A stretch of DNA of 64,000 bases from Dechloromonas sp. H13 (GCF_009469615.1 NZ_SSXX01000001.1:558001-622000); one strand, 5' to 3'. Shown: positions 44,351-56,592, numbered from the stretch's first letter. A program made the numbers and translations. Notes: a model not told the origin generated them from the letters alone.

Positions 44351-45667
44351 ATGAAGGCCTTTCACGCCAGGTTGCACTCAAATGTGTTGCATGCCGCAAT
44401 TGCCTTTTCGTTCGGAATATTCGCCAGTACCCAGGCAATTGCCGGCGGCATTTTTCTTTACGAAGTCGGCACCGAAGACATGGGGCTGGCGGCAGCCGGC
44501 TATGCCGCACGGGCGCAGGATGCCGCAACGGTACTGACCAATCCGGCCGGCATGGTACGGATCGAAGGTAGCCAGGCGTTGATCGGCACCCAGGTCCTTT
44601 ACAGCAACCTGAAATTCTCCAACGGCGGCAGTTCGCCCGCCCTTGGCGGCAACAACGGCGGCGCGGCAATCGGCGAGAGCGGCTGGCTTCCCGGGGGCGG
44701 TCTGTTTTTCAGTCACAGCATTTCGCCCGACGTAAAAATTGGTTTTGCTGCAACGAGCAATTTTGGCTTGGGACTGAAGTATGACGACAACTGGGTTGGT
44801 CGTTATTACGCCCAGCAGGCAACGCTGATCGGTGTTTCGCTACTGCCTTCGGTGGCTGTTCGTGTCAGCGACAAGGTCTCGCTTGGTGCCAGCTTTAACG
44901 CGATGTACGGGCATCTGAACAGTGAAACGGGAATCAACAATATCTTCGGCACCGATGGCAAGTTGACGATGAACGACAACGCGTGGGGCTGGGGCGGAAA
45001 TTTCGGCGTGTTGTACGAGGCGACTCCCGATACCCGGTTCGGCCTCACCTACAATTCCCAGGTCAAGCTTGATTTCGCGCCGCAAGCCCGTTTCAGCGGT
45101 ACGGGCCCCTTGCTTACGGCATTGCTGAACGCACGCGGACTGGATGGAGCCACGGTCAATTTGGGCATCACGGTGCCGCAACAGGTGATGGGCAGCGTAT
45201 TTCATACGGTAAATGACCGCCTGACGCTGCTTGGCAACATTGGCTGGCAGCAATGGTCGAAATTCGGCTATGTCGAAGTTGGACTCGCGGATACGAGAAA
45301 TCCCACTGGCCTCACAACCGCTCTGAATTTCAGGGATACATGGCACGCGGCGCTTGGTGCACAATATCGGGTCAGCGAGCCGTGGCGACTGAATTTTGGC
45401 ATCGCCTACGATTCCGCCTTCCAGTCCGGCGATGTTTCGCCCATCCTGCCGACCAACCAAGGCTGGCGTTTTGGTGCTGGCGCCCAGAACCAGGTCGACA
45501 AGACTTTCGGTTGGGGCCTTGCCGCAGAATACATCTACGGTGGCACCGGTAACGTGAACAAACAGGCGCGACTACCGGTGGCTCTCGGCGGCCGCGGCAA
45601 CCTGGTCGGCTCTTACGACAATATCGGCATTTTTTTCTTGTCAGCGAACTTCAACTGGAAGTTCTGA
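44351..45667 (+). CDS. FadL/OmpP1/TodX family outer-membrane hydrophobic-compound transporter
   Basis: A 438-residue barrel protein. The signal peptide ends near TQAIAG; the mature N-terminus GIFLYEVGTEDMGLAAAGYA and ARAQDAATVLTNPAGMVRI is the typical FadL hatch (NPAG). The chain ends in FNWKF, a Phe-terminated barrel. FadL proteins pass long-chain fatty acids and other hydrophobic molecules through the outer membrane by lateral diffusion. The gene is less GC-rich than most of the window, suggesting a different history. It could import alkyl sulfates or the alcohols made by SdsA. Confidence 0.88.
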   Translation: MKAFHARLHSNVLHAAIAFSFGIFASTQAIAGGIFLYEVGTEDMGLAAAGYAARAQDAATVLTNPAGMVRIEGSQALIGTQVLYSNLKFSNGGSSPALGGNNGGAAIGESGWLPGGGLFFSHSISPDVKIGFAATSNFGLGLKYDDNWVGRYYAQQATLIGVSLLPSVAVRVSDKVSLGASFNAMYGHLNSETGINNIFGTDGKLTMNDNAWGWGGNFGVLYEATPDTRFGLTYNSQVKLDFAPQARFSGTGPLLTALLNARGLDGATVNLGITVPQQVMGSVFHTVNDRLTLLGNIGWQQWSKFGYVEVGLADTRNPTGLTTALNFRDTWHAALGAQYRVSEPWRLNFGIAYDSAFQSGDVSPILPTNQGWRFGAGAQNQVDKTFGWGLAAEYIYGGTGNVNKQARLPVALGGRGNLVGSYDNIGIFFLSANFNWKF

Positions 45668-45733
45668 GCGCCGCGAAATCCTTCGTGGCACCGGCTCCAC
45701 CGTGAGGTCACGGGCCAGAGACAATTCTTCGCC

Positions 45734-46200
45734 TCAATCGAACAGGCGGTGCAGGCGCGCCAGGTAGTCCGCTGCACCCGGCTCGCCCTCGGCCGGCGCC
45801 CACGGCGCCTTTTCGTCAGCAGCGAGCGGGACGTAGGGGCCGGACTTGGCCTCGAACAGCACGGTGCCGGGTTCGAGCGCCAGCACGGCGTGGAAGACGC
45901 CGTGCGGAATGTCGACGCCGAGGCTGTCGCCGCCCGGGGTCAGCAGGATGCTGCGGTCGACCGCCCCGCAAGGGTCAAAAACGACGATGCCGAGGCGCCC
46001 GCGCAGGCAGAGGATGGTCTCGTCCTTGTGCGGGTCGAGATGGCGGTGCGGCATCACGTAGGAATCCGGCTCGACGGCGTTGAGCAGGCGGTGGCCGGGA
46101 TAGTCGTCGGCCGGATGGAAGTTGCGGTTCCGGCGTCGGCGCGGGGCGGCTTGCGCCTCGGCGGCGACCGCGGCGAGCAGCGCCTGGTCGATGACGGTAA

Positions 46201-46204
<4 letters not shown>
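45734..46204 (-). CDS. WbuC family cupin-fold metalloprotein
   Basis: A 156-residue cupin starting at GTG 46204, which overlaps the dnaE stop. FHPADDYPGHRLLNAVEPDS, VMPHRHLDPHKDETILCLRG (His/Glu metal ligands) and IPHGVFHAVLALEPGTVLFE match the WbuC family, often found with O-antigen genes but of unknown function. Overlap with dnaE suggests translational coupling. It contains a copy of the TGCGGTCGAC motif. Confidence 0.82.
45951..45986 (+). repeat. TGCGGTCGAC dispersed motif, copy in the cupin gene
   Basis: Core 45952-45961 extends to TGCGGTCGACCGC, then CCCGCAAGGGTCAAAAACG. Antisense to the gene, read A-V-D-R-S. Confidence 0.55.
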
Positions 46205-49647
<3,443 letters not shown>

Positions 49648-49707
49648 GGGGGGGATTTTACCCCGGCGCCCGGCCCGCCGGCGGAACTCCCCGCCGCCCG
49701 GCTATCT

Positions 49708-50403
49708 TCAGTCGCCGCGCGGGGCGATCCCGAATTCGCGCACGCTCGGCATGGCGGAAAGTGTCACCGCCAGCGAATGCAGGTTGTCCTTGTCCAGGGT
49801 CTTGATCAGCGCCTGGTATTCGAACCAGCGCCCGTCGCCGGCCAGCCCGTAGCTCATCCCCGACGGCGCGCAGCCGCATTCGCCGAGCACCGTCCGCAGG
49901 TCGCTTTCGGAAAGTGCTTCGCCGCGCGCGAAACGGACATGGAAGTGGGCATAGAACTCGGAGCGCATGCGGCTCTCGATCAGCCGGAAGACGTAGTTGA
50001 TGTTGAAGGTGGCGAAGGTGGCGGCAACGGCCGCCACGTAATAGCCCATGCCGATCATGATGCCGATGGCGGCGATCATCCAGATCGACGCCGCCGTGGT
50101 CAGGCCGCGGATCGCGAAGCCTTCCTTGACGATGGCGCCGGCGCCGAGAAAGCCGATGCCGGTCATGATGCCCTGCGCCATGCGGGTCGGATCGAGAAAT
50201 ACCGGCTGCTGCGTCGCCGCCGCAACGTGGATCACATGGTAGTCGGCGAGCAGCATCAGCATGCACGACGAGATGCAGACCAGCGTGTGTTCGCGGAAGC
50301 CGGCCGGGCGGCCGTGGTAGCTGCGCTCGAGCCCGACCAGCCCGCCGGCGGCAAGCGCCAGCGTGAGCCGCAGGATGGTGCCGAGTAATTCCCCCTCTGC
50401 CAT
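49708..50403 (-). CDS. MgtC/SapB family membrane protein
   Basis: A 231-residue inner-membrane protein. Start ATG 50403 gives MAEGELLGTILRLTLALAAG and GLVGLERSYHGRPAGFREHT, the family signature. The conserved GIMTGIGFLGAGAIVKEG and TTAASIWMIAAIGIMIGMGY follow. The C-terminal cytoplasmic domain (~80 residues, REFGIAPRGD end) is the regulatory region of longer MgtC proteins. MgtC-type proteins support survival in low magnesium; the substrate is not established. The gene runs parallel to dnaE. Confidence 0.9.
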   Translation of the reverse strand: MAEGELLGTILRLTLALAAGGLVGLERSYHGRPAGFREHTLVCISSCMLMLLADYHVIHVAAATQQPVFLDPTRMAQGIMTGIGFLGAGAIVKEGFAIRGLTTAASIWMIAAIGIMIGMGYYVAAVAATFATFNINYVFRLIESRMRSEFYAHFHVRFARGEALSESDLRTVLGECGCAPSGMSYGLAGDGRWFEYQALIKTLDKDNLHSLAVTLSAMPSVREFGIAPRGD

Positions 50404-50567
50404 GACCTTCCCTCCTTGGCGAGATGCTATTCCAACGGCCGCCGGGCGTGGTGACAATTTCGCCGGCACGCCGCACGACACCCGGCCGACGACATGCCCG
50501 GACAATTACATTTTTGCCGCCCTTCGGCTAGATTAGCGGTTTCGAATAAAACAGCCGGAGACCCGCC

Positions 50568-51356
50568 ATGATCCTTGAAGACCCGCTCGTCCTGCGCACC
50601 GACCGCGCCGACGGCCTGACCACGCTGACCCTCAACCGTCCGGGCCAGTTCAATTCGCTGTCGCGGGACATGTTGACCGCGCTGCAGGCCGAGCTCGACG
50701 CCATCGCCGGCAACCCGGCGGTGCGCGTGGTGGTCGTCGCCGGCGCCGGCAAGGCCTTCTGCGCCGGCCATGACCTCAAGGAGATGCGCGCCAACCACGG
50801 CAAGGAGTTCATGCAGGCGCTGTTCAGGCAGTGCGGCGACCTGATGCTCACCCTCACCCGCATGCCGCAGCCGGTCATCGCCCGCGTGCATGGCATCGCC
50901 ACCGCCGCCGGCTGCCAGCTGGTGTCGATGTGCGATCTCGCCGTCGCTGCCGACGTCGCGAAATTCGCCGTTTCCGGCATCAACGTCGGCCTCTTCTGCT
51001 CGACCCCGGCGGTCGGCCTGGCGCGCAACCTTGGCCGCAAGGCGGCGCTCGAAATGCTTCTGACCGGCGACTTCATCGACGCCATGGAAGCCAAGGGCAA
51101 GGGCCTGGTCAACCGCGTTGTGCCGGCCGATGCGCTGGACGCCGAGGTCGAGCGCCTGGCCCAGTCCATCCTTGCCAAGAGCGCCGTCGCCGTGCGCATG
51201 GGCAAGGGCATGTTCTACAAGCAGCTGGAAATGGGACTGGACGAGGCCTATGCCTACGCCGGCGAGGTGATGGCCTGCAACATGATGAGCGAGGATGCCG
51301 GCGAAGGCATCGACGCCTTCATGCAGAAGCGCAAGCCGGTCTATCGCGGCGGCTGA
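50568..51356 (+). CDS. enoyl-CoA hydratase/isomerase family protein, ECHDC3-like
   Basis: A 262-residue crotonase-fold protein. The oxyanion-hole segments AFCAGHDLKEMRANHGKEFM and IATAAGCQLVSMCDLAVAAD are present. At the place where classical hydratases carry catalytic Glu residues, the sequence is GINVGLFCSTPAVGLARNLG, and the C-terminus ends AFMQKRKPVYRGG. Both features match the mitochondrial ECHDC3-type branch, which lacks the usual catalytic acids, so hydratase activity is doubtful. It appears monocistronic. Confidence 0.82.
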   Translation: MILEDPLVLRTDRADGLTTLTLNRPGQFNSLSRDMLTALQAELDAIAGNPAVRVVVVAGAGKAFCAGHDLKEMRANHGKEFMQALFRQCGDLMLTLTRMPQPVIARVHGIATAAGCQLVSMCDLAVAADVAKFAVSGINVGLFCSTPAVGLARNLGRKAALEMLLTGDFIDAMEAKGKGLVNRVVPADALDAEVERLAQSILAKSAVAVRMGKGMFYKQLEMGLDEAYAYAGEVMACNMMSEDAGEGIDAFMQKRKPVYRGG

Positions 51357-51393
51357 TCCGCCGCCCCCGGCCGGGATGCGGCACCGCCAAATA

Positions 51394-51409
51394 ATTAGCA
51401 TATGCTAAT
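51394..51409. promoter_or_regulatory. perfect 16-bp palindrome upstream of the rhodanese gene
   Basis: ATTAGCATATGCTAAT reads the same on both strands and lies 35 bases before the rhodanese ATG in an otherwise GC-rich stretch. It looks like an operator, possibly for an ArsR-type sulfur or redox sensor of the BigR/YgaV kind, whose gene is not in the window. Confidence 0.5.
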
Positions 51410-51444
51410 ATTAAGGTTTCGTCGCATCCCGCCCGGAGATTTTC

Positions 51445-51831
51445 ATGTTCATTCCCGCCCACGCCCTCGTTCAGGAAGCCCGGAAATCGGTCACCGAACT
51501 GCCCGCGGCCGACATCCACCAGCGCCTGCAAACCGCCGGCACGCTGCTCGTCGACGTGCGCGAGCCCGACGAATACCGGCAGGGACATATTCCCGGCGCC
51601 ATCAATATTCCGCGCGGGATGCTGGAATTCCGCATTTCCGGCGAACCCACCCTGCAGAACCTCGAACGGCCGATCGTCGTCTATTGCAAGACCAGCGGCC
51701 GCGCCGCCCTGTCTGTCGTCGCCCTGCAGGCCATGGGCTTCCGGGCGGTCGTCTCGCTGGCCGGCGGCTTCGACGCCTGGGCGGCCGGGCAACATGCCAT
51801 CGTCCGCCCGCACGAAGTCTCCTTCGAATAA
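51445..51831 (+). CDS. rhodanese-like sulfurtransferase
   Basis: A 128-residue single-domain rhodanese with no signal peptide. LLVDVREPDEYRQGHIPGAI and the active-site loop VVYCKTSGRAALS with the sulfur-carrying Cys (loop CKTSGR) are visible. ELPAADIHQRLQTAGTLLVD precedes the domain, as in stand-alone rhodaneses linked to persulfide metabolism. Preceded by a perfect palindrome that may regulate it. Confidence 0.88.
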   Translation: MFIPAHALVQEARKSVTELPAADIHQRLQTAGTLLVDVREPDEYRQGHIPGAINIPRGMLEFRISGEPTLQNLERPIVVYCKTSGRAALSVVALQAMGFRAVVSLAGGFDAWAAGQHAIVRPHEVSFE

Positions 51832-51919
51832 GGATCACCGGGGCGGGCGCTGCACCCGCCCGAGCGGAAGCGGCAGCACGCCAAGGTAAAGCCGGCGAAG
51901 CGGGTTAAAATCCCGCCCC

Positions 51920-53527
51920 ATGCCCACCCTCTCCCCCGCCCGCCAGACCCTGCTGCTGTTCCTGCTCGCCCTCGCGGTGCTGGTGCCCGGCATCTGGGAA
52001 GCGACCGGGCTGACCGGCAAGGACGAATTCTTCCTCGGCCTGCGCACGCCGATGGAGATGATCGAGGGCGACCACTGGCTGGTGCCCTTCCTCGACGGCG
52101 CACCGCGCATCCGCAAGCCGCCCCTGCTTTACTGGCTGGGGCGCGCCAGCTTCGAGACCTTCGGCATTTCGCTGGTGAGCGCCCGCTTCGTCGCCGCGCT
52201 TTTCGCCGCCTTGCTCGTCGTGTCGACCGCCGGCATTGCCCGACGCCTTTCCGGCAAGAATGAAACCGGCCTGATCGCCGGCTGCGTGCTGCTCGGCTGC
52301 CTCGGCATCGCCAGCGAAGGGCGGCGCTTCATGCTCGACGTGCCGGTCGCCGCGCTGTCGACGGCGGCCTTCTGGAGCCTGCTGGCATGGCTGGATTCCG
52401 GGCAAAAAAGGTGGTTGACCGCAGCTGCCGTGCTGCTCGCCGCCGGCTTCCTGACCAAGGGGCCGATCGTCGCGCTGGTCTGCGGCGGCGGCGTCCTGGC
52501 GCTGCTCGCGACGGGCCGCTGGCGCGTACCCGACCTCGCCCGGCAGTGGCGGCCGCTGGCCGGGAACGCCCTGCTCTTCGCGGTGCTGGCGCTGCCGTGG
52601 TTCTTCGTCGTCCGCGCCCTCTACCCGGAAGCCGCCGACCTGGTGCTGGCCGGCGAACTGGAGTCGCGCCAGTTCTTCAACCTGTCGCCGGGCATTCTCC
52701 TCGGCCTGCTCAACGTCGCCCTGCCCTGGGTCTTCGTCTTCGCCGTCGCCGCCGTGGGGGCCTGGGGGCGTTCGGCCGTCGACCGCCTGGCCCTGCTCTG
52801 GTTTCTCGCCACCTTCCTGCCCTTCGCCTTCATCCGCAGCTTCGACCGCTACCTGATCGGCTCGCTGGTGCCGTTGTCCATCCTGGTTGCGCTGGCCCTG
52901 CCGGCGATGCGCGCCCGCTGGCCGTTCCGCCTCGGGCTGATCCTCGCCCTGCTGCTCGGCGCCGGCTTCGCCGGCTTCACCTTCTGGTTCGGCCTCGGCG
53001 GCTGGTACTGGCTGCTCGTGCCCGCCGGCTACTTCGCCTGGGCCTGGTGGCGGGAACGCAGCGCCGGCCACACGCTGGCGGCGCCGGCAGTCTATTGGGC
53101 GGCGCTGCTCTGGGGCGTCTTCCCGGCCATCGGCGTCAATGCCGTTCCCGACGCCGTGCGCGAACTCGGGAAGAGCCGCGACATCGCCATGTTCGATGGC
53201 CCGCAGCCGGCGCTGCTGCCTATCCTCAGCCAGCGCACCCTGCGCCACTACGGCCAGTTCGACCGCCACGACCTGGCCGAACTGAAGGCGCTGAACGCGC
53301 TGGTCTTCCTCGAAAGCCGGGACGTGCCACGCCTGCAGGCCGCCGTCGCCGCCGCCGGCCTGCAGGCACGCCAGATCGGCAGTTACCAGACGCTGGCCTC
53401 GCACGGCTCCGGCCTGCGTTTCGCCCGCGTCGGCGCCACCGTCGACGACTGGAAGCGGGCTTTCGCCGCGCGCGACCTGGCACCGCTGATGACCACGGTC
53501 GTCTGGTTCGAGATCGTCGCGCCATGA
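51920..53527 (+). CDS. GT39 (ArnT/PMT-like) membrane glycosyltransferase
   Basis: A 535-residue protein with about 10-12 hydrophobic segments. KDEFFLGLRTPMEMIEGDHW is the N-terminal loop with the acidic residues typical of ArnT/PMT enzymes, and APRIRKPPLLYWLGRASF the conserved KPPLxYW motif. A soluble C-terminal domain follows. Such enzymes transfer sugars from undecaprenyl-phosphate carriers to lipid A or proteins in the periplasm. The gene overlaps the next one (ATGA). A copy of the dispersed motif lies at 52393-52425. Confidence 0.82.
   Translation: MPTLSPARQTLLLFLLALAVLVPGIWEATGLTGKDEFFLGLRTPMEMIEGDHWLVPFLDGAPRIRKPPLLYWLGRASFETFGISLVSARFVAALFAALLVVSTAGIARRLSGKNETGLIAGCVLLGCLGIASEGRRFMLDVPVAALSTAAFWSLLAWLDSGQKRWLTAAAVLLAAGFLTKGPIVALVCGGGVLALLATGRWRVPDLARQWRPLAGNALLFAVLALPWFFVVRALYPEAADLVLAGELESRQFFNLSPGILLGLLNVALPWVFVFAVAAVGAWGRSAVDRLALLWFLATFLPFAFIRSFDRYLIGSLVPLSILVALALPAMRARWPFRLGLILALLLGAGFAGFTFWFGLGGWYWLLVPAGYFAWAWWRERSAGHTLAAPAVYWAALLWGVFPAIGVNAVPDAVRELGKSRDIAMFDGPQPALLPILSQRTLRHYGQFDRHDLAELKALNALVFLESRDVPRLQAAVAAAGLQARQIGSYQTLASHGSGLRFARVGATVDDWKRAFAARDLAPLMTTVVWFEIVAP
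52393..52425 (-). repeat. TGCGGTCGAC dispersed motif, variant copy in the GT39 gene
   Basis: Minus-strand core variant TGCGGTCAAC (plus 52414-52423), then CACCTTTTTTGCCCGGAATC. One core mismatch. Read on the plus strand as L-T-A-A. Confidence 0.5.
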
Positions 53528-54639
53528 AGCCGGCGCGCTGGCTGGCGCCGTCGTGCTTCCTGCTGGCGCTGGCCGCCGCCGCGTGGCGCGCGCCGCTGCC
53601 GGCCGCGCCGGAATTCGTGCCGCCGCCGGCGGCGCGGCCGGACCGCAACCCGGCGACCTTCGCCGCCGCCCTGCTGCCGACCGCCGCCCCCTCGGCGCAC
53701 GCGGCGGCGCTGGCCGAACTCGCCGACGGGCGCATCGCCGCTGCCTGGTTTGCCGGCACGCGCGAAGGCGCTGCCGACGTCGCCGTCTGGTTCGCGACGC
53801 GCGATGGCACCTGGAGTGCGCCGCAGGCGATCGCCACGCGCGAGAGCACGGCTGCCGAAACGCGGGCCTACGTGCGCAAGGTCGGCAATCCCGTTCTCTA
53901 CGCCGAAGGCGGGCGTCTGCACCTGTGGTTCGTCAGCGTGGCGCTCGGCGGCTGGGCCGGCAGTTCGCTGAACCACGCGGTATCGGGCGATGGCGGCACG
54001 AGTTGGTCGCCGCCCACCAAGCTGCCGACCTCTCCCTTCCTCAACATCAGCACCCTGGGCCGCGCGCCGCCGGTGGCGCTGGCCGACGGCGGGCTCGGCC
54101 TGCCGGTCTATCACGAATTCGTCGCCAAGCACGGCGAGTGGCTGCGCCTCGCGGCCGACGGCCGGATCCTCGACAAGGTGCGGATGGCCGCCGACCGTCG
54201 GACCCTGCAGCCGGCGGTCGCCGTCTTCGACCGTCACCATGCCCTGGCCATCCTGCGCGACGGCGGCCCCGGCCCGGGCCGGATTCGCGTCGCCACCAGC
54301 GCCGACGGCGGGCAGCACTGGCCGGCGGCGGCGGCCCTGCCGCTGCCCAATCCGAATTCGTCGGTCGCCCTGCTGCGCCTGCAAAGCGGCCGCCTGCTGA
54401 TCGCCGGCAACGGCGCCGGCAACCGCAACCAGTTGCTGCTGTGGGTTTCCGACGATGCCGGGCAGACCTGGCGCCTAGCGCGCACTGTCGAGAGCGACCC
54501 CGACGAGCTCGTCGAGTTTTCCTACCCGGCGCTGCTGCAGGCGCGCGACGGCCGCATCCACCTCGCCTACACCTGGCGCCGCCAGGGCATCAAGCACGCC
54601 GAGTTCAGCGAAGCGTGGCTGGCCGGAGGCACGCCATGA
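53524..54639 (+). CDS. exported sialidase-like (BNR/Asp-box beta-propeller) protein
   Basis: A 371-residue protein with a signal peptide (MKPARWLAPSCFLLALAAAA). Three Asp-box motifs are visible: VSGDGGTSWSPP, TSADGGQHWPA and VSDDAGQTWRLA, the S-x-D-x-G-x-x-W signature of sialidase-type propellers. FAGTREGAADVAVWFATRDG and EFSYPALLQARDGRIHLAYT are typical of the bacterial exo-sialidase-like family. Substrate is unknown; a sugar-binding or hydrolytic role at the surface fits its coupling to GT39. It is overlapped by the next gene. Confidence 0.78.
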   Translation: MKPARWLAPSCFLLALAAAAWRAPLPAAPEFVPPPAARPDRNPATFAAALLPTAAPSAHAAALAELADGRIAAAWFAGTREGAADVAVWFATRDGTWSAPQAIATRESTAAETRAYVRKVGNPVLYAEGGRLHLWFVSVALGGWAGSSLNHAVSGDGGTSWSPPTKLPTSPFLNISTLGRAPPVALADGGLGLPVYHEFVAKHGEWLRLAADGRILDKVRMAADRRTLQPAVAVFDRHHALAILRDGGPGPGRIRVATSADGGQHWPAAAALPLPNPNSSVALLRLQSGRLLIAGNGAGNRNQLLLWVSDDAGQTWRLARTVESDPDELVEFSYPALLQARDGRIHLAYTWRRQGIKHAEFSEAWLAGGTP

Positions 54640-55193
54640 ACGCCGCCGCGCTCTATGGCTGGCTCGCCCACGGTGTCGTCATCGCGGCGCTGGTTTCGCT
54701 GCTGCCGCTCGGCGCTGCGCGCCGTCCGCTGGCCTGGGCGGCGTTGCCGCTGGCGCTGGTGACCGGTGGTGCCGCGCTGCTGCACGGCTTTGCAGGCCCG
54801 CCGTCACTCACGCTGCTGGCGCTCGCCGGCTGGCGGCTGGCCGGCCGGGCGCCATCGCCGCTGGGACGGCGCCCGGCGTGGGTGGTCATCGGTCTTGCTG
54901 CAGTCTTCTATCCGCTGGCGCTCGGCCTCGGGCCGTTCGACCCCTATGCCGTCGGCTACCGGCCGTGGCCGCTGCTGGCCGCCGGCCTGCCGCTCACGGC
55001 GCTGCTCTGGTGGCGGCGCCGCGACGACTGGCTGCTGATCCTCGGCGCCGGGCTCGCCGCCTATGCCGGCGGCCTCTTCGGCAACCTGTGGGACGCCCTG
55101 ATCGACCCGCTGCTGGTGCTGGCGGCGCTGGCCGTCATTGGCCAGCGGCGGCTTCGCGGGCGCCCGGCCGACGGCGAACCCGCCGCCGGCTGA
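54636..55193 (+). CDS. integral membrane protein, third gene of the GT39 operon
   Basis: A 185-residue hydrophobic protein with about six predicted helices (GVVIAALVSLLPLGAARRPL, VVIGLAAVFYPLALGLGPFD, WLLILGAGLAAYAGGLFGNL). No catalytic motif could be recognised. The ATG overlaps the stop of the Asp-box gene, so the three genes form one translationally coupled unit. Confidence 0.7.
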   Translation: MNAAALYGWLAHGVVIAALVSLLPLGAARRPLAWAALPLALVTGGAALLHGFAGPPSLTLLALAGWRLAGRAPSPLGRRPAWVVIGLAAVFYPLALGLGPFDPYAVGYRPWPLLAAGLPLTALLWWRRRDDWLLILGAGLAAYAGGLFGNLWDALIDPLLVLAALAVIGQRRLRGRPADGEPAAG

Positions 55194-55199
55194 CGCCGC

Positions 55200-55751
55200 T
55201 CAGTTCAGGCGGCTAGCGACGGCGGCGACACGCTCGCCGTAGCGCCTGGCGGTGTCGAGATCGCCCTGGAAAATCTCGTCGACCGCGGCATCGGAAGGCG
55301 AGCGCACGAGCAGGCCGACCGAGCCGCCCAGGTGGTTGATGTCGGCGTGCGTCGCGGACTTGCTGTTGGCCGGCAGCAGGCCGAGGCTGACCCAGATGCC
55401 GCCATGCTGGGAGGCCAGCGTCTGCAACTGGACCAGCGTCGCACCCTTGTCGCCGACCGGGCTGGCGCTGTTGGTGAAGGCGCCGAACACCTTGTCCTGC
55501 CAGGCGCGGGTGAACCAGGCCTTGGACGAAGCATCGGCGAACTTCTTGAACTGCCAGCTCGGACCGCCCATGTAGGTCGGCGTGCCGAAGATGATGGCGT
55601 CGGCGGCATTCAGCTTGTCCCAGCCGCCTTCCGGCAGGTTGCCTTCGGCGTCGATGGGCAGCAGTTCGGCGCCGGCGCCGGCCGCGACGTGCTCGGCGAC
55701 GCGCTGGGTGTGGCCGTAGCCGGAATGGTAAACGACGATGGTCTTGCTCAT
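55200..55751 (-). CDS. flavodoxin-fold (WrbA-like) NAD(P)H oxidoreductase
   Basis: A 183-residue protein. TIVVYHSGYGHTQRVAEHVA is the FMN phosphate-binding loop and IIFGTPTYMGGPSWQFKKFA the second flavin loop. It resembles WrbA but lacks the C-terminal RG-H pattern, so the enzyme class is uncertain; an FMN quinone reductase is likely. Start ATG 55751. It follows the pirin gene by 25 bases on the same strand and is probably co-transcribed. Confidence 0.82.
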   Translation of the reverse strand: MSKTIVVYHSGYGHTQRVAEHVAAGAGAELLPIDAEGNLPEGGWDKLNAADAIIFGTPTYMGGPSWQFKKFADASSKAWFTRAWQDKVFGAFTNSASPVGDKGATLVQLQTLASQHGGIWVSLGLLPANSKSATHADINHLGGSVGLLVRSPSDAAVDEIFQGDLDTARRYGERVAAVASRLN

Positions 55752-55776
55752 GGTGTTCTCCTTGGGGTCGGGTTGG

Positions 55777-56487
55777 TTATTGCGAAACGGGGGGCAGGTC
55801 GAAGAGCAGGAACTCCGTCTCTTCGTCGGCCCGGAAATCGAGGCGGGATTCGTCGGCGATCTTGGCCGCATCGCCGGTCGCCAGAAAATGGCCGTTCACG
55901 GCAAGTCGACCGCGGATGACATGAACGTAGGCCAGGCGGCGCGGCGCCAGGTCGTAGCCCAGCGCTTCGCCGGGCGCCAGCAGGCTGGCCCACAACTTGG
56001 CGTCCTGGCCGATGGTCGTGCTGCCTTCAGCGCCGTCGGGCGAGGCAACCAGCCGCCAGCGGCCGCGCAACTCGGCCTCGGGCAGCGGCTGCTGCTCGTA
56101 GCTGGCCGGCGTACCGAGCCGCGCCGGTTCAATCCAGATCTGCAGCAGGTGCGTGCCCTCGGTCTGCGAGGGGTTGAACTCGCTGTGCAGGATGCCCTTG
56201 CCGGCGCTCATGCGCTGCACCTCGCCACGCCGGATGACGCCGCCGTTGCCGAGGCTGTCCTTGTGTTCCAGCGCGCCGTCGAGGATGTAGGTGACGATCT
56301 CCATGTCGCGGTGGCCGTGGCGGCCGAAACCGGCGCCCGGCACGATGCGGTCCTCGTTGATGACGCGCAGCGCGCCCCAGCCCATTTCCTTCGGATCGTA
56401 GTAGTCGGCGAAGGAGAAGCTGTGCAGCGCCTTGAGCCAGCCGTGGTCGGCATGACCGCGCTCGGCGGAAAGTCTCGGAATGATCAT
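55777..56487 (-). CDS. pirin family protein (YhhW-type quercetinase-like bicupin)
   Basis: A 236-residue bicupin. The N-terminal metal-binding cupin shows HSFSFADYYDPKEMGWGALR, FGRHGHRDMEIVTYILDGAL and GKGILHSEFNPSQTE, the pirin signature of three His and one Glu. E. coli YhhW degrades quercetin in vitro; the natural role is not known. The pirin and flavodoxin pair is divergent from a LysR gene, the classic arrangement for its regulation. Confidence 0.87.
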   Translation of the reverse strand: MIIPRLSAERGHADHGWLKALHSFSFADYYDPKEMGWGALRVINEDRIVPGAGFGRHGHRDMEIVTYILDGALEHKDSLGNGGVIRRGEVQRMSAGKGILHSEFNPSQTEGTHLLQIWIEPARLGTPASYEQQPLPEAELRGRWRLVASPDGAEGSTTIGQDAKLWASLLAPGEALGYDLAPRRLAYVHVIRGRLAVNGHFLATGDAAKIADESRLDFRADEETEFLLFDLPPVSQ

Positions 56488-56592
56488 CTCGGTCTCCTTG
56501 TGAATTTTCGATATAGCTTAGGCGCCATGTTAGGCGTAGAGTTCGCTCACATATAGCGAATTATTCCGGGCATATCGTTCAATAAAATTCAC

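Noticed and set aside
51841-51861. GGGCGGG/CCCGCCC hairpin after the rhodanese gene as a terminator
   Set aside because: There is no T tract after the stem, and such GC stems are common in this composition.
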